Shown here in pieces: positions 1 through 8,790 of a DNA stretch of 64,000 nt. The notes under the pieces were generated by a model. It made no database searches, was not told the DNA's origin, and was given only the letters and a program-made list of their open reading frames with translations. Numbering within the stretch: the first letter of the stretch is position 1; every line of letters starts with the position of its first letter. A program made the translations under genes and the position numbers. The stretch is from Segatella copri DSM 18205 (lineage in GTDB: Bacteria > Bacteroidota > Bacteroidia > Bacteroidales > Bacteroidaceae), in the NCBI RefSeq assembly GCF_025151535.1, contig NZ_CP102288.1:2985501-3049500 (forward strand), given 5' to 3'.

Positions 1-424
1 GACCTGAGATAGGCGACTGGCAGCGGCGTGTATCCAGACCCTCGAACGATGTTTCTATAAAAGGGTAGAGGGCATCGTCTGGTGAGAAAAGGATAACAGC
101 ACCTTTTTCGAGATGCAGGTTGATGTTGCTCTTCAATACGATAGGACCTGTGAACCATACGCCCTGTGGAACGATGAGTTTACCGCCGCCTTTCTGAGTC
201 AGCGCATCGATAGCCTTGGCAAAGGCTGTGGTACAGAGAGAAGAGCCATCGCCAATAGCACCAAAGTCTTTGAGATTTACCTCATTGGCTGGGAATTGCG
301 GACGAGTCACCTTCTCCATCTGGAATGGTAGATTTTCGTAAAGAGCATCATACTTCTTGATGTCTGTTGCCTGGGCACTTAGCGCCAACAAGCAAGCACA
401 TACCATGCTAAAAAATTTCTTCAT
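1..424 (-). CDS. GH28-family polygalacturonase-like protein, N-terminal part (runs off window)
   Basis: Only the first 141 codons are in the window; the gene continues beyond base 1. The protein starts with a signal peptide (MKKFFSMVCACLLALSAQA) and then shows the opening of the parallel beta-helix of GH28 enzymes: NLKDFGAIGDGSS, a GGGKLIVPQG turn, LKSNINLHLEKGAVILFS and FEGLDTRRCQSPISG. Family members hydrolyse polygalacturonate or rhamnogalacturonan in the periplasm or outside the cell. The catalytic Asp residues lie further downstream and cannot be checked. The start codon is the only ATG that gives a signal peptide, and it lies about 48 nt after a good promoter. Family assignment is confident; substrate is not. 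Confidence 0.85.
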   Translation of the reverse strand, partial: MKKFFSMVCACLLALSAQATDIKKYDALYENLPFQMEKVTRPQFPANEVNLKDFGAIGDGSSLCTTAFAKAIDALTQKGGGKLIVPQGVWFTGPIVLKSNINLHLEKGAVILFSPDDALYPFIETSFEGLDTRRCQSPISG

Positions 425-471
425 CTATTTTTTCGGTTTGTTGGGTTATTATATATAAGTTATTTCTTCTG

Positions 472-503
472 CAAAGATAAGTATTATCTTTTGAAAAGCC
501 AAA
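472..503 (-). promoter_or_regulatory. Bacteroidota promoter of the GH28-like gene
   Basis: On the minus strand TTTG (500-503) is followed after 20 nt by TATCTTTG (472-479), matching the Bacteroidota primary-sigma pattern TTTG-N19/20-TAnnTTTG. It lies 48 nt upstream of the start codon at 424. Confidence 0.75.
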
Positions 504-658
504 AATAGAAAGACTTATTCTAAAGAAATCGCTGTAAACGTTTTCGTGAAGTGGGGGGTATGATAAGATATAAGCGGATATATAATGATGTTATAAGTGC
601 ATATATAATAATAAGGTATATAAACGAAAAAAGGAGAGAAGTGAACTTCTCTCCATCT

Positions 659-743
659 TGGTACCCAGACCCGGGATCGAACCGGGATGGATTGCTCCAC
701 TGGTGTTTGAGACCAGCGCGTCTACCGATTCCGCCATCTGGGC
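659..743 (-). tRNA. tRNA-Leu (anticodon CAA)
   Basis: The minus strand reads as a class II tRNA with an encoded CCA end (659-661). The acceptor arm GCCCAGA pairs with TCTGGGT (first pair G-U). The anticodon stem CTGGT/ACCAG encloses the loop CTCAAAC, giving anticodon CAA for UUG codons. A long variable arm lies before the T arm CCCGG-TTCGATC-CCGGG. It stands alone, with no adjacent tRNA or integrase. Confidence 0.95.
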
Positions 744-899
744 AAATACCACTTAGCTTATTTGCGGTTGCAAAGGTACTAATAATTTTTGAACTGACAA
801 ACTTTTTGGGAACTTTTTTTTCGAAAAATGCATTTTTGATGCAGAAACATTAAATTTTTGTTGTTTTTATAGTCCACTTTATTAAATTTCAAGAAAATC

Positions 900-931
900 T
901 TTGGCACTTTCACGGATAATCACTAACTTTA
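900..931 (+). promoter_or_regulatory. Promoter of the manC-like gene
   Basis: TTTG (900-903), 20 nt spacer, then TAACTTTA (924-931), one base off TAnnTTTG. It lies 41 nt before the start codon at 973. Confidence 0.6.
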
Positions 932-972
932 CAGATGAATTTAGAAAACCAACAAAATATTAGACTCAAGAT

Positions 973-2061
973 ATGAAGAGTAACGGAAATAATTATTGTG
1001 TGATATTGGCAGGAGGTAAGGGCCGCAGACTTTGGCCTTGCAGCCGCAGCAACTATCCGAAGCAGTTTGTCGACTTCTTTGGAGTGGGGCGCACCCAGCT
1101 TCAGCAAACCTTTGACCGTATGGCAAAGATCGTGCCTGCCGACCATATATTTATCAACACAAATGAAGAATATGTTCAACTGGTAAAGGAACAGTTGCCT
1201 GAGGTTCCTGCAGAACGAATATTGGCGGAACCTATTCATCGCAATACGGCACCTAGCATGGCATGGGCCAATCATCGCATCTCGATGCTCAATCCTGATG
1301 CCTGCATCATCGCCACTCCTTCGGATCAGGCTATCTTCAATGAAGATGCTTTCCGGGAAAACGTATTGGAAGGTCTGGCTTTTGTGGCAGAACATGACCG
1401 TTTCCTGACGATGGGTGTGAAACCAACCCGTCCTGAACCTGGATATGGATATATTCAGATGGGTGAAGCTATCGGCAACGGATTGTACAAGGTGCAGTCG
1501 TTTACAGAGAAACCGGAAAGAGAGTTTGCCAAGATTTTTGTAGAAAGTGGAGAGTTCTATTGGAATACGGGTTTATTCCTTTCTAATGTGAAGTATCTGC
1601 GTGAGTGTTTCTGCAAGATTCTGCCCCCTGTACTCCGTGATTACGATAAACAGTATCCCGAATTCAGTGTGGAGACTGAGAATGCATACATGAAAGAGAG
1701 CTTCTCTTCTTATCCTAATATATCAGTAGATTTCGGGATTCTTGACAAGCCTAGCAATGTCTATATGATGAAGTGTGACTTCGGATGGGCTGATTTGGGT
1801 ACCTGGCACAGTATCTACGAGGCGATGCAGAAGAGCAGCGATGACAACGTGGTGATTGACAGCGATGTGATGATGGAGAATTGTCACAACAATGTAATCA
1901 AGTTGCCTAAAGGAAAGCTGGCTGTATTGAACGGACTGGAAGGTTTCATAGTAGCCGAGAATGACAATGTATTGTTGATATGCAAGAAAGAAGATTCTTC
2001 TGCCCTGGTGCGTAAATATGTAAACGAGGTGCAGATGAAGAAAGGCGATGAGTTCGTCTAA
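973..2061 (+). CDS. manC: mannose-1-phosphate guanylyltransferase
   Basis: Makes GDP-mannose from mannose-1-phosphate and GTP in the cytoplasm, feeding GDP-mannose and GDP-fucose for polysaccharides and glycoproteins. The 362-residue protein carries the nucleotidyltransferase signature near the N terminus (GGKGRRLWPCSR followed by YPKQF), an FTEKP motif mid-protein and the WNTGLFL and DFGWADLGTW motifs typical of the ManC/GMP family. It has the short form: there is no C-terminal cupin isomerase domain. A canonical promoter precedes it and a strong bidirectional terminator follows, so it is probably monocistronic. Biochemical class is clear; the symbol is assigned by family. Confidence 0.9.
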   Translation: MKSNGNNYCVILAGGKGRRLWPCSRSNYPKQFVDFFGVGRTQLQQTFDRMAKIVPADHIFINTNEEYVQLVKEQLPEVPAERILAEPIHRNTAPSMAWANHRISMLNPDACIIATPSDQAIFNEDAFRENVLEGLAFVAEHDRFLTMGVKPTRPEPGYGYIQMGEAIGNGLYKVQSFTEKPEREFAKIFVESGEFYWNTGLFLSNVKYLRECFCKILPPVLRDYDKQYPEFSVETENAYMKESFSSYPNISVDFGILDKPSNVYMMKCDFGWADLGTWHSIYEAMQKSSDDNVVIDSDVMMENCHNNVIKLPKGKLAVLNGLEGFIVAENDNVLLICKKEDSSALVRKYVNEVQMKKGDEFV

Positions 2062-2086
2062 GCAAGAGCTTATGAAATAAAGATAT

Positions 2087-2121
2087 AAAAAGAGCTGCGA
2101 AGCATATTCGCAGCTCTTTTT
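2087..2121. terminator. Bidirectional rho-independent terminator
   Basis: Perfect 15-bp inverted repeat (2087-2101 with 2107-2121; core AGAGCTGCGAA) and 5-nt loop, with A-tract on one side and T-tract on the other. It lies between the convergent manC-like gene and HIT gene and can serve both. Confidence 0.9.
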
Positions 2122-2141
2122 CTGTTTGAAACTTCTTGCTT

Positions 2142-2543
2142 TTAAAGTTTCTTGAATTCTGTATAAATCTTATCAGCAATTTCCTTGAACTCTTCCTCTG
2201 TGAGTTTGAGATGCTCCTTGCAGAAGTTTACATCAGCTTCGCTGTTCATTGGGATGAGGTGGATATGGGCATGAGGAACCTCCAGACCCAAAACAACCTG
2301 CGCCACTTTCTTGCATGGGAAGGATGCCTTGATAGCCTTGGCTACCTTCTTGGCGAAAACCTCAAACTCAGCCAGGTCTTCGTCTTCCATATCGAAGATG
2401 TAATCCACCTCCTTGCGGGGAATCACCAAAGTATGACCTTTGCCGATAGGGCTAATGTCGAGGAAAGCATAGAACTTGTCGCTTTCTGCACACTTGTAGC
2501 TAGGAATCTCTCCTGCTGCAATCTTTGAAAAAATGCTTGCCAT
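2142..2543 (-). CDS. HIT family nucleotide-binding hydrolase
   Basis: A 133-aa histidine-triad protein. The signature HAHIHLIP (a HxHxHxx motif) is near residue 90, and the N terminus (ASIFSKIAAGEIPSYK) and GHTLVIPRKEV are typical of bacterial HinT-like proteins that hydrolyse nucleoside phosphoramidates or dinucleoside polyphosphates. The natural substrate is unknown for most members. It lies downstream of greA but a terminator (2673-2720) separates them; no clear TAnnTTTG promoter is visible in the very AT-rich 2545-2600 stretch. Confidence 0.92.
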   Translation of the reverse strand: MASIFSKIAAGEIPSYKCAESDKFYAFLDISPIGKGHTLVIPRKEVDYIFDMEDEDLAEFEVFAKKVAKAIKASFPCKKVAQVVLGLEVPHAHIHLIPMNSEADVNFCKEHLKLTEEEFKEIADKIYTEFKKL

Positions 2544-2672
2544 AATCGCTAATCAATTTATAATTAATAATTTATAATTTACAATTCATATTATCTTATT
2601 CTCTTTTTGATGTCGTTGCATCGGCTACTTTCATTTTCTATAGAGTATATCGGGTAGGCTTACATATAACAT

Positions 2673-2720
2673 AAAAGGAACCGTCATACGGGCATTGCTG
2701 CCGATATGATAGTTCCTTTT
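2673..2720 (-). terminator. Terminator of greA
   Basis: AAAAGGAAC (2673-2681) pairs with GTTCCTTTT (2712-2720) around an imperfect inner stem; the T-run is on the minus-strand 3' side. It lies just after the greA stop at 2729. Confidence 0.75.
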
Positions 2721-2728
2721 ATTCCGTT

Positions 2729-3196
2729 TTATTCAAATGAAATCTTGTCGATGCGAAGGTTGATGGTGCCGCGAGGAATCTTGATTTCTGCAACCTCACC
2801 TACCTTCTTGTTGAGCAATCCCTGTGCGATAGGAGTCTTGATGGAAATCTTGCCTTCCTTCAAGTTTGCCTCGCTCTCGCTCACGATGGTATAAGTCATC
2901 TTTGCCTTGTTAGCCATGTTGGTCATCTCTACCTTCGACATAATCTGCACGCTGTCGGTGCTGAGCTGCTTGGTATCGATAATCTTGGCCTCGGCAATGG
3001 TGAGCTTCAGGCGATTGATCTTATCTTCCAGATGAGCCTGTGCCTCTTTAGCGGCATCATACTCAGAATTCTCACTTAAATCACCCTTGTCGCGGGCTTC
3101 AGCAATTGCGGCTGATGCCTTAGGGCGCTCTACAGATACGAGCTGTTTCAGCTCAGCTACGAGTTTGTCGTAGCCTTCTTGTGACATGTAAGCCAT
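2729..3196 (-). CDS. greA: transcription elongation factor GreA
   Basis: A 155-aa cytoplasmic factor that rescues backtracked RNA polymerase by stimulating transcript cleavage. The N-terminal coiled coil (roughly residues 10-75) carries the conserved acidic tip motif RDKGDLSENSEYDAAKE, including the Asp and Glu that enter the polymerase secondary channel. The C-terminal FKBP-like domain ends in the usual GxxNLRIDKI region. Length and both domains are standard. Its leader is about 135 nt long and contains an intrinsic-terminator-like hairpin (3257-3285) downstream of its promoter, so it may be attenuated. Confidence 0.96.
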   Translation of the reverse strand: MAYMSQEGYDKLVAELKQLVSVERPKASAAIAEARDKGDLSENSEYDAAKEAQAHLEDKINRLKLTIAEAKIIDTKQLSTDSVQIMSKVEMTNMANKAKMTYTIVSESEANLKEGKISIKTPIAQGLLNKKVGEVAEIKIPRGTINLRIDKISFE

Positions 3197-3256
3197 AATT
3201 TTCTTGTTGTTTTAATGTTATTAATAATCGGTTGGCAAGTAGCATAAAAAATAAAG

Positions 3257-3285
3257 AATTCCAGTGCCAGTGAAGCACCGGAATC
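3257..3285 (-). promoter_or_regulatory. Terminator-like hairpin in the greA leader (possible attenuator)
   Basis: On the minus strand ATTCCGGTGC pairs with GCACTGGAAT (10 bp with one G-U) around a 7-nt loop and is followed by CTTTATTTTTTAT. It sits about 45 nt after the predicted greA start site and about 60 nt before the greA start codon. Because the promoter lies between the helicase stop and this hairpin, the hairpin belongs to the greA leader; it could also end helicase read-through. Confidence 0.6.
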
Positions 3286-3336
3286 CTATATCTGTATTTA
3301 TGTCTCTTGTTTATCCTTTTGTGTATAATCCGAATG

Positions 3337-3368
3337 CAAAGATAGGACTTTATTTTCGTATCACCAAA
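3337..3368 (-). promoter_or_regulatory. Promoter of greA
   Basis: Minus-strand TTTG (3365-3368), 20-nt spacer, TATCTTTG (3337-3344): a full consensus match, positioned just after the helicase stop codon at 3385. Confidence 0.75.
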
Positions 3369-3384
3369 CTTTTTGGGGGAAATT

Positions 3385-6300
3385 TTAAAAATATCCTCCT
3401 TTTTCCTTCACATAGTTCATTAATTCGCTAAAAATCTGATTATTGCGCAATATCTCCGGGTTGCCTGTCATAATCATCTGCTTTCGGGCACGGGTGATGG
3501 CTACGTTCAGCTTGCGGTCGATGATGGCGCCGTCTTCTACGAAACTGTTGCCGGCAAGGAAGTCGAGCTGCCAGATGTTCTGGATGGTGAAACTGTAGAT
3601 GATGACATCTCGCTGGCTGCCCTGGTACCGCTCTACGGTATCGATACTGATTTTCTCCAGTTCCGGAATGCCGAGCTTTTCGATGCCTTTGCGCACCATG
3701 GCTATCTGGTTGCGGTAAGGAACGATGACGCCTACCGTCTTCTTGGCATCGAAACGCTCTCCATAGAAGCGGTGGATGCGGCGAAGCAGGTCTACCACGA
3801 TTGCTGCCTCGTTGGCATTGATCTTATCGGATACATTCGGTTCCTTGCAGAATTTGGATGGGAGGAATATCATGCGGTGCTCCTTCAGCAGGTCGTCGAG
3901 CGCATCTTCTGACGGGAGAGTATATGCCAGCTCCGTCTCCAACTGGTGTGGACATGGCACGGGTTCCAGTTTCTCCCGACGGTAGAACATCCGGTTAGGA
4001 AACTCTGCAATCTCGGGATGCATTCTGCCTTGGCGGCGCAGAATGCCGATGAATTCGCTGCGCTCTTCGTGATCTTCCCAATGAATCAGACGTTCGAAGA
4101 GGGAGTTGCGGCAGTTGGTAAGACAGATGTCCTGCAGGATGCTCATGTCGATGATGCCACCTTTCTGACTGTCGTTGATGGTAGGAATGCCTGAATCCTG
4201 CTCGCTCTGCTGCACCACGGCTGGCAACTGCTTGTAGTCGCCAATGAGGATGAACTTATCCACGGCAGACAGGAGACCGATGAGATTTGGCTCCAGTATC
4301 TGGCTCGACTCGTCGATGATGGCAAGCTTGAAGTGCTTCAGCGAGAAGATGAACGGCTTGGAGGTCATCATCGAAGTGGTGCCCACGATTACTCGCGTTC
4401 CTATTATATATTGTTTGATGGCTTCGAGCTTCGGACAGTCGCTGATGGCTTTCTCTATCAGATAAGGGCGGAACCGCTCGTCGCAGGAGTACTCGCTGCC
4501 GAGGCGAAGGAATGGAATGCCCGAATCTACCAGCATCTCGCAGATTTCATCTACGGCTCGGTTGGTATAGCTCATCAGGAGGATGGAGGATGCAGGCTGC
4601 TGAGCCGTCTTGCCTCCCGAGGCGATGCTTTCTGCTGTCGGCATTCCCGTTCCGTCGTTCAATGCTTCTTCTAACATAAACTTCAGGGCACGACTGGTCT
4701 TTCCTGTTCCCGGAGGTCCCACGAGCAGGAAGTAATCCTGTGCCTGCTTGGCACGGAGAATGATGTCGTCCAGTACATCATCGTAATGTCTGGTTAATGA
4801 CAGCGAGGCGTTTCTTTGCGGGGCACGCTGCCCTAACAGCAGGTTGCGTTTCTCCTTGGGTGCACAGATAAACTGGTGCAGGTTACGTATGCTTCCGCCT
4901 GTCGATGCATCGCTCGTTCCATGTTCTATGGCGTAAGGCAGATTCATCTCGAAGATATCGGCATTCTGCTGTCCGTCGGTGAGATGCACCACAATCTCAT
5001 CGCTGTGAATCTCCTGCAGTACACCTTTATATAATATAGCCTTTCTTACGTCGGGTTCTTCCTTCAGCCTGTAGGTATAGAGATACACCATGTCGCCGAT
5101 ACGGAAGTTGGGCAGGAAGTCCTTTCCCTGGTCGGGCACGCTCAGGGTGATGGTATCATATCCGCTTCCTGCGCTGCTCTGTTCCTTTCGGATGATGTGC
5201 AGGTCGGTATAGATATTGCCGGCATCTTTCTTTTCGGCGAGTGGCATGGTCCAGAGGTCGGAACTGGATGTGTTCGTTCCTTCCTGTGCGCCCACCTTGC
5301 TGATCATCTGTTCCCGTAACACGAAGGTCATCATGCGGCAGAAGTAAGCCTCCTCTAATGGGGTGAGGTTGTGGAGCGGACTGGTGATGGCTTCTATCTG
5401 CGGCTTCAGATACTTGTTGTAGAAGAAGTCCTGTGTGCCTGCTACATTGAGTACATCGGGTGTAAACTCGTTGAGTGCATGTTCAAAACCTTCCTTGGCT
5501 ATTTCGAAAGAAGCGGCTACCAGCTGGTTGCGGTAAGTGATGGCTTCCTGGAAGAGCTTGTGGTAATACGCCACTACCATCAGTCCGTCTTGCGGCTGAT
5601 ACTTGGAGTAGAGCAGACGGATATTCACGCGGTCGTTGCTCAGCTTGAAGTTGTGCTGCAATACGCCATAGTAGAGCAGCAGCTGTACATAGTGGGGCTC
5701 CAGCTGATAACTGTGATAACCCGGATCTACCTGATGGGTTTCAATATTCATGTTGCGTCCCGATTTCTGCTCCACCAGCAGTTTGCAGTCGGTGGTCATC
5801 AGGTCCACACGTCCCTGTATGCCGAGTGCTTCGCAGACGAACGAAGGTTCGAGGATGGCTTTCTTCCTGTCGTAAAGACTTTCACCGCGGAAGGCTGACA
5901 TCTGTGCCTGCGATGCGGTGCGGGGAAAGAGGATATCCACTACCTGCTGCAGATTGAATGCCTGCTGGTTGGCATCGGTATAGAATTTCTTGGCATCAAA
6001 CCAGGGACAGGTGCAGAACTCCAGTGCTTTCTCCCTGAAATTCGTCTTTATGGTTTCGTTCATCTGGTATTTGCCGTTTGTATTGATGATGTCATCCAGC
6101 GCTGCACCGGCAAAGTTACCGAGCAGGGTAGCCTGGGTGTTGGCGCGGGGTTTCATCTGGTTCAGCAGATAGAGCAGGGAATGATGACCGAAAGCCGTGA
6201 AGCAGGTGGCGATACTACTGATATCTACCAGATAATCGGGTTCCACCACGATGAGTCGGGGGGTGATGACGGGCTGCTTTACCTGACAGTCGAGCAGGTT

Positions 6301-6870
6301 GAGCTGCATACCTTCCTTCAGGATATCCCAGAGGTAGGTATGGTCGATATGGTTCTCTTCATCTTTCAGTTGAACGAGATATTCCTCTTCGTCAGCATCC
6401 TGGTCAATATCCACGCGGATGAAATCGCTGTCCCAGTTCTTCACGATGCAGCGGATGCGGCGGTTGTTGATTTCCAGTCCTTTCTGATAAGGGCGGTTGG
6501 TATGGGGAATGAGCACGTTCAGCTCGTGGGGAACATCCACTCCGAATACGGCAGAGATGAAGATGGCTAGGGCACGTGCATCATATTTCAAATCTTCGCT
6601 TGAGAGTGGTTCCTGCGAATTACTGTGCCGGCGCATGGTCTGGATGGCAATCTTGTCTGCCACCTTGATGCCGTGAGCCTTACAGAGATAATCCACCTGG
6701 GAGAAAAGGTTACCGAAAGCCTGTTTGGTATCCTTCACTCCTTCGTGGCAGCAGAGGATGAGCGTATCGTGCATCATCTTGTTGCGTGTCTTCGGCTCCA
6801 GTTCGGGGAGTATCAAAAGTTCTCTTACCCTAAGGAAGAGTTCTGCGGCGCTGATATTGTTTTGATTCAT
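3385..6870 (-). CDS. Dna2-like PD-(D/E)XK nuclease-SF1 helicase fusion
   Basis: A 1161-aa cytoplasmic protein. A PD-(D/E)XK nuclease core is visible at residues 353-370 (GRVDL...VEQKSG, candidate metal ligands Asp356, Glu367 and Lys369). A superfamily 1 helicase of the AAA_11/AAA_12 (Dna2/UPF1) type follows: Walker A VGPPGTGKTS near residue 715, DExx box AIIDESSQ near 850, and the C-terminal motifs GILRRQGRMHPEIAEFPN, VERYQGSQRDVIIYS and LNVAITRARKQMIM. This order matches Dna2-type nuclease-helicases that process DNA ends or flaps. Whether it serves repair or defence is not shown. It lies 78 nt downstream of the AAA ATPase gene without an obvious promoter, so co-transcription is possible. Confidence 0.8.
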   Translation of the reverse strand: MNQNNISAAELFLRVRELLILPELEPKTRNKMMHDTLILCCHEGVKDTKQAFGNLFSQVDYLCKAHGIKVADKIAIQTMRRHSNSQEPLSSEDLKYDARALAIFISAVFGVDVPHELNVLIPHTNRPYQKGLEINNRRIRCIVKNWDSDFIRVDIDQDADEEEYLVQLKDEENHIDHTYLWDILKEGMQLNLLDCQVKQPVITPRLIVVEPDYLVDISSIATCFTAFGHHSLLYLLNQMKPRANTQATLLGNFAGAALDDIINTNGKYQMNETIKTNFREKALEFCTCPWFDAKKFYTDANQQAFNLQQVVDILFPRTASQAQMSAFRGESLYDRKKAILEPSFVCEALGIQGRVDLMTTDCKLLVEQKSGRNMNIETHQVDPGYHSYQLEPHYVQLLLYYGVLQHNFKLSNDRVNIRLLYSKYQPQDGLMVVAYYHKLFQEAITYRNQLVAASFEIAKEGFEHALNEFTPDVLNVAGTQDFFYNKYLKPQIEAITSPLHNLTPLEEAYFCRMMTFVLREQMISKVGAQEGTNTSSSDLWTMPLAEKKDAGNIYTDLHIIRKEQSSAGSGYDTITLSVPDQGKDFLPNFRIGDMVYLYTYRLKEEPDVRKAILYKGVLQEIHSDEIVVHLTDGQQNADIFEMNLPYAIEHGTSDASTGGSIRNLHQFICAPKEKRNLLLGQRAPQRNASLSLTRHYDDVLDDIILRAKQAQDYFLLVGPPGTGKTSRALKFMLEEALNDGTGMPTAESIASGGKTAQQPASSILLMSYTNRAVDEICEMLVDSGIPFLRLGSEYSCDERFRPYLIEKAISDCPKLEAIKQYIIGTRVIVGTTSMMTSKPFIFSLKHFKLAIIDESSQILEPNLIGLLSAVDKFILIGDYKQLPAVVQQSEQDSGIPTINDSQKGGIIDMSILQDICLTNCRNSLFERLIHWEDHEERSEFIGILRRQGRMHPEIAEFPNRMFYRREKLEPVPCPHQLETELAYTLPSEDALDDLLKEHRMIFLPSKFCKEPNVSDKINANEAAIVVDLLRRIHRFYGERFDAKKTVGVIVPYRNQIAMVRKGIEKLGIPELEKISIDTVERYQGSQRDVIIYSFTIQNIWQLDFLAGNSFVEDGAIIDRKLNVAITRARKQMIMTGNPEILRNNQIFSELMNYVKEKGGYF

Positions 6871-6948
6871 GAAATATTGCTTAATCTTGAGAGATGTTTA
6901 CCTCATCTCTTTCCTCGAAAATGCGATTATTGGTTGCTTTTATTCCCA

Positions 6949-8085
6949 TTATGGTAAAATGTTGTATTCTCTCTTCAGCCAAAGTTCGAAGACAGGATCG
7001 ACGAATGAGAAATCTTGAAGATGTTTCTCAACGAGATCTTTCTCTACTAATACTTTCTTGTTACGTGTGATGCTCTGTGGCTGCCCCAGACCATACGTCT
7101 CTACGACATCCTTGGCATTGAAGTGCTTTTCGCCAGAAGCGATGGCTTTCAACATGCCGATTTGGGTGGGAGTGAGCTCGTCCATCTCTGTCAAGAACAA
7201 GTCTTCGTTGGTGTCCAAAACCAGTTGGAGCTGGTTGTCGAGGAGTTCTTGCGTCACCTCTTTGTCTGTGTGTGACCATAGGAAGAAGCAATATTGCTGT
7301 ACGTACCAAGAGTTATACTTCACTCTTTCGCATAGACATTCTGCTTGGCTCTCAGAGATAGTTTTTCCTGTCTTCTTAAAATTGTTCATGATGTATGGAA
7401 TCCAATATTCCTTGGCTATTCTCTTCAGGTTCATCAGTTGTCCGAACTTAAAGAAAGGACTGTTCGCCTTGTTGAAAATATCTTTCATCATGTGCATCTT
7501 GCTGCCGTAGAGACAGTAGGTGGTATGGTGCTGCAACTGCCATTCAGCCCTCAGCATAGCTTCAAGGTTCTTCCATTTTGGCAGGTTGGCGAGTTGCTGA
7601 AACTCATCGATGCAGACGATAATCTTGATGCCTTTAGCCTCGGCTATCCTTTCGGGGAGTTGCAGAATGTTTTCAGGACTTTCCTTTACAGGATTCACCT
7701 TTAGGTTGACCTCTACACTATTCATTGGGTCGGAAGTTATCGTAATGCTTGGGGTAAAACGATTGATAAATTTCACCAGGTCAGATAATTTCTGTTCCAA
7801 TGTGGAAGAAACTCCTTGTATCACGATGGAGGCAAATTTGTTGTAGAATTCCTCCTCCGTATGAATCTTGGAGGCATCCATAAAGCAAACCTTTGTTTTG
7901 GATTCTTCCTGCATTAATTCTTCCATAGAGGTTCTGACAAGCGAAGATTTTCCCCATCTTCTTGGAGATACCAAGATGACGTTGATGCCGTGGCGAAGGA
8001 AATTCTTCAGTTCCCTTCGGTCTTCTATTCTGTCGATAAAACTCTCTTTCTCAGCGAGTCTTCCATAAATAAAGGGTATATCCAT
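6949..8085 (-). CDS. archaeal-type AAA ATPase (ATPase_2-like, COG1672 type)
   Basis: A 378-aa ATPase of a family common in Bacteroidota and archaea whose cellular role is mostly unknown. Walker A is VSPRRWGKSSL (about residues 39-49), Walker B is IIVCIDEFQQL, and a winged-helix-like C-terminal region (LTPTQIGMLKAIASGE onward) ends with FVDPVFELWLKREY, typical of these proteins. The start is placed at the ATG at 8085, not the TTG six bases upstream. A TAACTTTG element (8111-8118) precedes it without a clear TTTG. Unlike the AAA_14 proteins elsewhere in this window it lacks a DUF4143 tail. Confidence 0.8.
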   Translation of the reverse strand: MDIPFIYGRLAEKESFIDRIEDRRELKNFLRHGINVILVSPRRWGKSSLVRTSMEELMQEESKTKVCFMDASKIHTEEEFYNKFASIVIQGVSSTLEQKLSDLVKFINRFTPSITITSDPMNSVEVNLKVNPVKESPENILQLPERIAEAKGIKIIVCIDEFQQLANLPKWKNLEAMLRAEWQLQHHTTYCLYGSKMHMMKDIFNKANSPFFKFGQLMNLKRIAKEYWIPYIMNNFKKTGKTISESQAECLCERVKYNSWYVQQYCFFLWSHTDKEVTQELLDNQLQLVLDTNEDLFLTEMDELTPTQIGMLKAIASGEKHFNAKDVVETYGLGQPQSITRNKKVLVEKDLVEKHLQDFSFVDPVFELWLKREYNILP

Positions 8086-8222
8086 AATCAATTTTTTATA
8101 AGTGATGGCGCAAAGTTACAAAAATTATAAATACTCTTATAATAAATGTATTTATAATTATGGATAATTAACGAGGTGATGGTGAAAAAGTATTCCATTA
8201 AGCATTTTTTCGTATGAAATGC

Positions 8223-8252
8223 TTGCCGTATCATTTCTTTTTTGTATATTTG
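8223..8252 (+). promoter_or_regulatory. Promoter of the guanine deaminase gene
   Basis: TTG (8223-8225), 19 nt, then TATATTTG (8245-8252). The start codon is 52 nt further on at 8304. Confidence 0.65.
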
Positions 8253-8303
8253 TAGCCCCCAATTGAAAAGAAGGGGGTATTATTAATCTAAAAATATTAA
8301 ACA

Positions 8304-8771
8304 ATGACAAAAGAAGAATTGATGCATAGAGCCATTGAGCTCTCAAAGAATAGCGTGAAGACGGGGGGCGGACCTTTTGGTGCTGTGATTGCCAAGGATG
8401 GTATTATCATCGCTGAGGCTTCCAACAGTGTAACCATCGACCTCGACCCTACGGCTCATGCCGAAGTGAACTGCATCCGACAGGCCACCCGCAAGCTGAA
8501 GACCTTCAATCTGGAAGGTTGCGAAATCTATACCTCCTGCGAGCCTTGCCCGATGTGCCTGGGTGCCATCTATTGGGCACATCTCGACCGTATCTATTAT
8601 GCCAACGACCGGAAGGATGCGGCAAAGATAGGTTTCGATGATGAGTTTATCTACGAGGAGATAGACCGCAAGATAGAAGACCGCCACAAGCCGATGATTG
8701 CCCTGATGCGCGATGAGGCGCTCGGTGCTTTCCGCATGTGGGAGGAAAATGCGGAAAAGACGGAGTATTAA
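8304..8771 (+). CDS. guaD: guanine deaminase (cytidine/deoxycytidylate deaminase fold)
   Basis: Converts guanine to xanthine in the cytoplasm. The 155-aa protein has the zinc site TAHAEV (His52, Glu54) and PCPMC (Cys82, Cys85). The stretch YTSCEPCPMCLGAIYWA and the IGFDDEFIYEEID and C-terminal tyrosine endings resemble Bacillus GuaD rather than tRNA adenosine deaminases. Context supports this: an NCS2 nucleobase permease and xanthine phosphoribosyltransferase follow within 6 kb, completing guanine-to-XMP salvage. Its stop codon TAA lies inside the TTAA at which an insertion sequence is inserted, so its original terminator is now 2.2 kb away at 10938-10984. Confidence 0.85.
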   Translation: MTKEELMHRAIELSKNSVKTGGGPFGAVIAKDGIIIAEASNSVTIDLDPTAHAEVNCIRQATRKLKTFNLEGCEIYTSCEPCPMCLGAIYWAHLDRIYYANDRKDAAKIGFDDEFIYEEIDRKIEDRHKPMIALMRDEALGAFRMWEENAEKTEY

Positions 8772-8790
8772 CCCACATTGCAGTCACCCG

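Noticed and set aside
551..853. 100-codon frame over the tRNA region
   Set aside because: It reads through the tRNA-Leu gene on the opposite strand.
3257..3285. Simple terminator of the helicase gene
   Set aside because: The greA promoter lies between the helicase stop and this hairpin, so it belongs at least partly to the greA leader; a dual role remains possible.
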